Shown piece after piece: positions 1-5,234 of a stretch of DNA of 5,234 nt. Under the pieces are notes generated by a model. It was not told where the DNA came from. It worked only from the letters and a program-made list of their open reading frames with translations, and did no database searches. Origin of the DNA: Candidatus Krumholzibacteriia bacterium (GTDB lineage Bacteria > Krumholzibacteriota > Krumholzibacteriia > LZORAL124-64-63); contig JALUJS010000109.1 of NCBI GenBank assembly GCA_027056825.1, positions 1-5,234 of the forward strand, in the 5' to 3' direction. Made by a program: the position numbers and the translations under genes. Position 1 is the stretch's first letter. Every line of letters begins with the position of its first letter.

Positions 1-5
1 GGAGG

Positions 6-23
6 CGTACCCGGTGCGGTACG
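6..23. repeat. Short inverted repeat CGTACC-N6-GGTACG
   Basis: CGTACC (6-11) and GGTACG (18-23) are perfect 6-bp complements separated by 6 nt. No T-tract follows, so it does not look like an intrinsic terminator. It could be a small operator-like dyad or the tail of an upstream structure cut by the window edge. A chance match is also quite possible at this size. Confidence 0.3.
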
Positions 24-63
24 TTGACCGAGCAAATCCGAGAACGCCTTTCCTGTCGCGCTG

Positions 64-105
64 TTAACCATCCGCAGTAGCTCCTTCATGAATAATCCGG
101 GTTAA
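64..105. repeat. Spaced inverted repeat TTAACC ... GGTTAA
   Basis: TTAACC at 64-69 is mirrored by GGTTAA at 100-105, with 30 nt between the arms, just upstream of the ribosome binding site of the kinase-like gene. The arms are A/T-containing in a very G/C-rich context, which makes them stand out. The pairing does not extend beyond six bases on either side. It is a candidate regulatory dyad only, and may be chance. Confidence 0.2.
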
Positions 106-109
106 AACC

Positions 110-116
110 AGGGAGA
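110..116 (+). promoter_or_regulatory. Ribosome binding site fixing a TTG start
   Basis: AGGGAGA lies 7 nt before the TTG at 124. The reading frame has a stop (TAA) at 103-105 and no ATG or GTG between that stop and 124. TTG at 124 is therefore the only reasonable start, even though it is a rare start codon. The first in-frame ATG (145-147) would be too far from this site. Confidence 0.75.
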
Positions 117-123
117 TTGCGAT

Positions 124-1449
124 TTGTCCCCAGCCGCCGTCATCATGATCCTGGCCCTTGCGGCCACGGCCGGCCTGCTCGTTTACGTGCAGCGCCTGCG
201 TCAGCGTGTACGCCGGCAGAGCGCCGACCTCGCCCGCCGGGAAAACGTCATCGCCGATCTGCGCGCCCGTCTCGGCCACGCCCGGCGCATGGAGGCGGTG
301 GGTCTGTACGCGGGCAGCATCACCCACAACCTCAACAACCTCCTCTCGGTGATCCTGGGCCACCTGCGTTTGGCCGACCGGACGGCCGTCTCCGCGGACG
401 AGGGCGCCGACCTGGGCAAGGCCGCCACGGCCGCCCGCATGGCCGCCGGATTGCTGGCGGACCTCGGCGCCTTCTACCGGCAGGCGGACCTGGACCGCAA
501 GCCCACGGACCTGGGCCCTGTGGTCCGGGACACCGTCAAGCTGCTGGGCGACCTGCTGCCCCCCTCGGTGGAGATCCAGGCCGACCTGCAGCCCTGCGGC
601 CCGGTGCTGGCTTCCGCCTCCTCCATCCAGCAGATCCTGATGATCCTCTGCGGGCAATCCGCCTCCGGGCAGCGGGTCGGACGCGGCCGCATCCACATCA
701 CCCTGCGCGAGGAGATCGTCGCCGCCTCCCGGCAGGCCCACCCCCGGCCCCTGGAGGCCGGCCACTACGTACGCCTGAGCATCCACGACGACCGCGAGGG
801 CCTGGACCCGGAGCGCCTGCGCGAAATCCTCGCGGCGCATTACGGCCAGAGCAGCGACGAAGAGGCTCCCGAGCTGGGCCTGGCCACCGTGACCCATCTG
901 GTGGAACACATGCAGGCCTCGGTGGTGGCCTCCAGCCATCGTGGCGACGGGGTGGCCTTCAGCATCTACCTGCCCCTGATCGCCTGGACCGTGCCGCAGC
1001 CCGAACCGGACCTTTCCCGCCTGCCCGAAACCTCGCCGCCGCCGGAGATCGCCCCGTCCGTCCCGGCCGTCCGCGTCCTGCTGGTGGACGACGAGGAGAT
1101 GGTGGCCGAGATCCTGGCCCGCGGCCTGCGGCACCTGGGCCACACCGTGACCATGACCAGCGACAGCCGCCGGGCCCTGGAGATCTTCCGCAAGGATCCC
1201 GGCGCCTTCGACGTGGTCATCACCGACCAGATCATGCCCCACATGTCGGGCGTGCGGCTGGCCCGGGAGCTGGTGGGCGTCCGGCCCGGCGTGCCGGTGA
1301 TCCTGGTCACGGGCTTCCTCGAAAGCTACCACGCGCAACAGGCGCGCGCGGCCGGGGTCCGGGAATTCGTGACCAAGCCGTGCAGCCACCTGGACCTGGC
1401 CCAGGCCATCGGGCGGCTCGGCCTCGGCCGCCTCGAGGGCCGGGCCTGA
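124..1449 (+). CDS. Membrane-anchored hybrid histidine-kinase-like protein with degenerate ATPase domain and C-terminal receiver
   Basis: A 441-residue protein of the hybrid two-component type. Residues 4-22 form one hydrophobic segment with almost nothing before it, followed by a basic stretch (RLRQRVRRQ) that suggests a cytoplasmic orientation. A short helical linker follows, then the dimerisation/phosphoacceptor helix with MEAVG (56-60) and THNLNNLL (67-74), which places the phospho-acceptor at His68. No PAS, GAF or periplasmic sensor domain is visible. Residues about 160-286 align by eye to the HATPase_c fold of NtrB-like hybrid kinases, ending in the typical IYLPL. Its ATP-binding boxes are eroded: the N-box Asn is Gln178, the DTGxG box reads DDREG (222-226), the GTGLGL box reads APELGL (248-253), and the FEPFFTTK-type F-box is absent. 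The receiver (about 316-435) is intact: Asp322/Asp323, phospho-acceptor Asp368, Thr396 and Lys418. Kinase activity is therefore doubtful; a pseudokinase, scaffold or phosphotransfer role is inferred. No link to the downstream carboxylase genes is evident. Confidence 0.85.
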   Translation: MSPAAVIMILALAATAGLLVYVQRLRQRVRRQSADLARRENVIADLRARLGHARRMEAVGLYAGSITHNLNNLLSVILGHLRLADRTAVSADEGADLGKAATAARMAAGLLADLGAFYRQADLDRKPTDLGPVVRDTVKLLGDLLPPSVEIQADLQPCGPVLASASSIQQILMILCGQSASGQRVGRGRIHITLREEIVAASRQAHPRPLEAGHYVRLSIHDDREGLDPERLREILAAHYGQSSDEEAPELGLATVTHLVEHMQASVVASSHRGDGVAFSIYLPLIAWTVPQPEPDLSRLPETSPPPEIAPSVPAVRVLLVDDEEMVAEILARGLRHLGHTVTMTSDSRRALEIFRKDPGAFDVVITDQIMPHMSGVRLARELVGVRPGVPVILVTGFLESYHAQQARAAGVREFVTKPCSHLDLAQAIGRLGLGRLEGRA

Positions 1450-1456
1450 TCGCACC

Positions 1457-1485
1457 TTTTCACGCCGCCTCTCATTTGCTAGATT
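1457..1485 (+). promoter_or_regulatory. Probable sigma-70-type promoter of the carboxylase operon
   Basis: TTTTCA (1457-1462, four of six matches to TTGACA) is followed after exactly 17 nt by TAGATT (1480-1485, four of six matches to TATAAT). TG at 1477-1478 supplies an extended -10. The block lies in an A/T-richer island between two very G/C-rich genes. Transcription would begin near 1491-1493, giving a leader of about 64 nt before the ATG at 1556. This is consensus matching by eye, and the host's promoter consensus is unknown. Confidence 0.45.
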
Positions 1486-1509
1486 TCGCAACTGTCATGC
1501 CATGGAGGC

Positions 1510-1527
1510 GGGGCGTTGCCACGCCCC
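1510..1527 (+). promoter_or_regulatory. Hairpin in the 5' leader of the carboxylase operon
   Basis: GGGGCGT (1510-1516) and ACGCCCC (1521-1527) pair perfectly over 7 bp around a TGCC tetraloop. No run of T follows, so it is not a standard intrinsic terminator for the gene upstream. It lies between the proposed transcription start and the ribosome binding site, leaving the latter (1542-1548) free. It may stabilise the mRNA 5' end, mark a protein-binding dyad, or have no role. Confidence 0.45.
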
Positions 1528-1541
1528 CTGAACGCGACCAG

Positions 1542-1548
1542 AGAAGGA
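1542..1548 (+). promoter_or_regulatory. Ribosome binding site of the carboxyltransferase gene
   Basis: AGAAGGA lies 7 nt before the ATG at 1556, within a purine-rich run at 1541-1551. An in-frame stop (TGA 1529-1531) precedes it and no other start codon intervenes, so the ATG at 1556 is fixed. Confidence 0.75.
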
Positions 1549-1555
1549 AGGCGCC

Positions 1556-3110
<1,555 letters not shown>

Positions 3111-3112
<2 letters not shown>

Positions 3113-3117
3113 GGGGT
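3111..3117 (+). promoter_or_regulatory. Ribosome binding site overlapping the upstream stop codon
   Basis: The purine-rich AGGGGGT shares its first two bases with the TAG stop (3110-3112) of the carboxyltransferase gene and lies 5 nt before the GTG at 3123. The overlap suggests translational coupling of the two subunits. The next in-frame ATG (codon 30) would remove the conserved VANRGEIA motif, so the GTG start is preferred. Confidence 0.65.
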
Positions 3118-3122
3118 CCAGG

Positions 3123-4649
3123 GTGACTGCAACCGGCAAGACGATCACCAAGGTCCTGGTGGCCAACCGCGGCGAGATCGCCGTGCGCATCATCCAGGGC
3201 CTGAAGGAAATGGGCATCGGCACCGTCGCCGTCTATTCGGACGTGGACCGCGAGGCCCTGCACGTCCTGTGCGCCGACGAGGCCGTGCCCATCGGGCCGG
3301 CGCCGGCGTCCGAGAGCTACCTGGTGGGCGAGAAGATCATCGCCGCCGCCCGCAAGACCGGCGCCCAGGCCATCCACCCCGGCTACGGCTTCCTGTCCGA
3401 GAACGGGGCCTTCAGCGAGGCGGTGGAAGCGGCCGGGCTGGTCTTCATCGGCCCCACCGCCGAGTCCATGGCCGTCATGGGCGACAAGCTGTCGGCCCGC
3501 CGCAAGATGCGCGCCAGCGGCGTGCCCGTGGTCCCGGGCACCGACGAGGCGGTCACCGATCCGGAGCGGGCCATCGCCATCGCCGAGGAGATCGGCTACC
3601 CGGTGCTGCTGAAGGCTTCGGCCGGCGGGGGCGGCAAGGGCATGCGCATCGTGCACGAGGGCACGGAGATGGCTGCGGCCCTGCGCGAGACCATGGGCGA
3701 GGCCGGCGCGTCCTTCGGCAACGACGCCATCTTCGTCGAGAAGTACATCACCGATCCCAAGCACATCGAGGTCCAGGTCCTGGGCGACGGCCAGGGCCGC
3801 GCCATCCACCTGTTCGAGCGCGAGTGCTCGGTGCAGCGCCGCCACCAGAAGGTCATCGAGGAGAGCCCCTCCCCCTCCCTGACCCCGGAGCTGCGCGCGG
3901 AGATCTGCGCGGCCGCCGTGCGCACGGCCGAAGCCATCTCCTACCGCGGGGCCGGCACCGTGGAATTCATCCTGGCCCCCGACGGGTCCTTCTACTTCCT
4001 GGAGATGAACACCCGCCTGCAGGTCGAGCACCCGGTCACCGAGATGGTTGTCGGGGTGGACCTGGTGCGGGCCATGGTGGAGATCGCCCGCGGAGGCGGG
4101 ATCATCTACCGGCAGGAGGACCTGGCCCAGCGGGGCTGGGCCCTGGAGTTCCGGCTCTACGCCGAGGACCCGTCCCGCAACTTCGCCCCCAGCATCGGGC
4201 GCATCGAGGCCCTGCACATCGCAGGTGGGCCCGGCGTACGCCTGGACACCGGCGTGTACGAGGGTTTCGAGGTCCCCATCCACTACGACCCCATGCTGGC
4301 CAAGCTCATCGTCTGGGGCGAGACGCGCGACCTGGCCCTGGCCCGCGCGCGGCGCGTCCTGCGCGAGAGCGTCCTGCACGGGGTGGCCCACAATCTGCCC
4401 TTCCACCTATGGGCCATCGCACAGCCCGCCTTCATCGACGGCAGCTACACCACCGCGTTCGTGGGCGAGCACTTCGACGCCGCGGACTGGCTGCCGGAAC
4501 TCTCCGGCCGGGCCCGCGAGGCCCTGCTGGAAGCCGCGGTGCTGGAAGCCGCGTCCGGCGACCGGAACGACGCCCCCGCGGCGGCCGCCGCGCCCCGGGC
4601 CGGCAACTGGCACCTCAACGCCCTGCGCGCCATGACCCGCAACACGTGA
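3123..4649 (+). CDS. accC: Biotin carboxylase subunit of acyl-CoA carboxylase, with PccA-like C-terminal tail
   Basis: A 508-residue ATP-grasp enzyme that uses ATP and bicarbonate to carboxylate the biotin of the carrier encoded next to it. Domains in order: N-terminal biotin carboxylase domain (about 8-120, VLVANRGEIA 11-20, HPGYGFLSEN 85-94), ATP-grasp (about 121-320), C-terminal biotin carboxylase domain (about 338-445). Residues matching E. coli AccC catalytic and ligand residues are all present by eye: Lys122, Lys164, the glycine loop GGGGKG (168-173), Lys243 in RRHQKVIEE, Glu281, Glu294, Asn296, Arg298, Glu302 in EMNTRLQVEHP, and Arg344. Stand-alone AccC is about 450 residues. The extra 55-60 residues form a probable helix (about 462-477), an Ala/Pro-rich linker (484-493) and NWHLNALRAM, which resembles the segment joining the biotin carboxylase to later domains in one-chain PccA or MccA alpha subunits. 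YEGFEVPIHYDPMLAKLIVWG (379 onward) is also PccA/MccA-like. It starts with GTG and ends 13 nt before the carrier gene. Confidence 0.95.
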   Translation: MTATGKTITKVLVANRGEIAVRIIQGLKEMGIGTVAVYSDVDREALHVLCADEAVPIGPAPASESYLVGEKIIAAARKTGAQAIHPGYGFLSENGAFSEAVEAAGLVFIGPTAESMAVMGDKLSARRKMRASGVPVVPGTDEAVTDPERAIAIAEEIGYPVLLKASAGGGGKGMRIVHEGTEMAAALRETMGEAGASFGNDAIFVEKYITDPKHIEVQVLGDGQGRAIHLFERECSVQRRHQKVIEESPSPSLTPELRAEICAAAVRTAEAISYRGAGTVEFILAPDGSFYFLEMNTRLQVEHPVTEMVVGVDLVRAMVEIARGGGIIYRQEDLAQRGWALEFRLYAEDPSRNFAPSIGRIEALHIAGGPGVRLDTGVYEGFEVPIHYDPMLAKLIVWGETRDLALARARRVLRESVLHGVAHNLPFHLWAIAQPAFIDGSYTTAFVGEHFDAADWLPELSGRAREALLEAAVLEAASGDRNDAPAAAAAPRAGNWHLNALRAMTRNT

Positions 4650-4651
4650 CC

Positions 4652-4656
4652 GGGAG
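4652..4656 (+). promoter_or_regulatory. Ribosome binding site of the carrier gene
   Basis: GGGAG lies 6 nt before the GTG at 4663 and 3 nt after the TGA (4647-4649) of the biotin carboxylase gene. It supports GTG at 4663 as the start. The next in-frame ATG (codon 71) would remove most of the N-terminal domain. Confidence 0.65.
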
Positions 4657-4662
4657 AACACC

Positions 4663-5190
4663 GTGCGACTGACCAAGCGATTCATCCTCACTGTCGACGA
4701 CCAGGAGATCACCGCCGACCTGACCCGCGGCGACGGCCCCGACAGCCTCCGGCTGGCCGACGGCGAGGGCCGCGACCTGGACGCCCGGCGCGTGCTGGGC
4801 GGCAAGGCCTGGTCCGTGCGCAGCGGCAACCGGCACCACCTGATCCACCTGACTAGCGGGGACCACGGCAAGATGACCGCCACCGTGGACGGCCGGCCCG
4901 TGGCCCTGACGGTCCTGGACGAGATGCGCGCCCTGGCCATGGCCGAGATGGCGGAGCAGGACGGGGGCGGCGTGCTGGCCGCGGACATCCCCGGCCTGGT
5001 CATCGAGATCAAGGTCGAGCCCGGCCAGTGCGTCTCGCGCGGCGAACCCGTGATCGTGGTCGAGGCCATGAAGATGCAGAACGAACTGGGCGCGGGCATC
5101 GACGGCGTGGTGGCCGAGATCCCGGTGTCCGAAGGTCAGGCCGTCAATCCCGGCGACGCGCTGGTCATCATCGAACCTGCGGCGGAATAG
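4663..5190 (+). CDS. Biotin carboxyl carrier subunit with N-terminal BT-like docking domain
   Basis: A 175-residue protein. Residues about 105-172 are a biotinyl domain: EAMKM (134-138) places biotin on Lys137, and the two halves around it (PGLVIEIKVEPGQ... and DGVVAEIPVSEGQ...) show the internal pseudo-twofold repeat of this fold. Biotin would be attached by a BirA-type ligase not seen in the window. Residues about 1-98 are rich in alternating hydrophobic beta-type segments (FILTVDDQEITADL, HHLIHLTS, KMTATVDGRPVALTVLD) followed by a short helix (EMRALAMAEMAEQ). This resembles a compact version of the BT domain that holds the biotin carboxylase and carboxyltransferase together in propionyl-CoA carboxylase. 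That assignment comes from pattern and position, since the domain follows the PccA-like tail of the preceding gene. A diglycine-rich turn (QDGGG, 99-103) separates the domains. It is the last gene seen in the operon. It could equally be called accB by analogy, but it is not an orthologue of the E. coli protein along its full length. Confidence 0.92.
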   Translation: MRLTKRFILTVDDQEITADLTRGDGPDSLRLADGEGRDLDARRVLGGKAWSVRSGNRHHLIHLTSGDHGKMTATVDGRPVALTVLDEMRALAMAEMAEQDGGGVLAADIPGLVIEIKVEPGQCVSRGEPVIVVEAMKMQNELGAGIDGVVAEIPVSEGQAVNPGDALVIIEPAAE

Positions 5191-5234
5191 CACCACCTCT
5201 CGCCGTGGAATAGTTTCCTTTTTCAAGGCATCAA
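5191..5234. other. Non-coding tail after the operon
   Basis: The final 44 nt contain no gene. A pyrimidine run (TTTCCTTTTTC, 5214-5224) is present, but only a 4-bp CCTT/AAGG pairing can be drawn around it, which is too weak to call an intrinsic terminator. The true operon end or an additional gene may lie beyond the window. Confidence 0.5.

Larger units (their letters stand above)
1..123. other. Non-coding leader upstream of the kinase-like gene
   Basis: I see no recognisable gene here. All three forward frames meet a stop early (TGA 25-27, TAA 65-67, TAG 78-80), so at most the last few codons of an upstream gene could be present, and none of these tails is recognisable. The stretch from about 60 to 110 is visibly richer in A/T than the rest of the window, as expected of a promoter or leader. 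An A/T-rich AATAAT lies at 91-96, but no matching -35 box sits at a normal distance, so I do not call a promoter. Confidence 0.5.

Noticed and set aside
601..975. A frameshift as the cause of the degenerate ATPase domain
   Set aside because: Framework motifs before, between and after the altered boxes (SIQQILM, HYVRLSI, LDPE, LGLATV, IYLPL) are all in the same frame, so the substitutions are point changes rather than a shifted segment.
1412..1460. GGCGGC/GCCGCC stem at the 3' end of the kinase-like gene followed by TTTT as a terminator
   Set aside because: The stem (1412-1417 with 1427-1432) lies inside the coding sequence and the TTTT at 1457-1460 is about 25 nt away, so it does not form a normal intrinsic terminator.
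5184..5213. Direct repeat GGAATAG at 5184-5190 and 5207-5213
   Set aside because: It is only seven bases and one copy is the end of the carrier gene including its stop codon. No further copies or flanking symmetry support an attachment site or target duplication.

Overview
The window carries four co-oriented (+) genes. The first encodes a membrane-anchored histidine-kinase-like protein with a C-terminal receiver domain (124-1449). The other three form a compact operon for a biotin-dependent acyl-CoA carboxylase: carboxyltransferase subunit (1556-3112), biotin carboxylase subunit (3123-4649), and a small biotin carrier subunit with an extra N-terminal domain (4663-5190).

The DNA is strongly G+C-rich with G/C-ending codons, three of the four genes start with TTG or GTG, and Shine-Dalgarno sites are clear. 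This points to a high-GC bacterium. Nothing here fixes the phylum. Separate biotin carboxylase and carrier genes beside a PccB-type carboxyltransferase occur in several Gram-negative lineages, including Bacteroidetes and deltaproteobacteria, so assignment to an uncultured high-GC Gram-negative lineage is only a guess.

Layout: 1-123 is a leader with no recognisable gene and two short inverted repeats. It ends in a good ribosome binding site for the TTG-started kinase-like gene. The 106-bp gap at 1450-1555 is locally A/T-richer and holds a plausible extended -10 promoter, a perfect 7-bp hairpin and a strong ribosome binding site, so the carboxylase operon probably has its own transcription start. 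Its genes are only 10 and 13 nt apart, and the second gene's ribosome binding site overlaps the first gene's stop codon. The last 44 nt contain no gene and no convincing terminator.

Function: the biotin carboxylase would use ATP and bicarbonate to carboxylate biotin on Lys137 of the carrier. The carboxyltransferase would then move the carboxyl group to an acyl-CoA, most likely propionyl-CoA, giving methylmalonyl-CoA. The biotin carboxylase tail and the carrier's N-terminal domain together look like the middle of a one-chain PccA alpha subunit, divided between two genes.

Most unusual item: the kinase-like protein keeps its phospho-acceptor histidine motif and an intact receiver, but nearly all ATP-binding signatures of its catalytic domain are replaced in an unbroken reading frame. 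It looks like a pseudokinase. I found no CRISPR array, mobile element, RNA gene or evident new multi-gene system.
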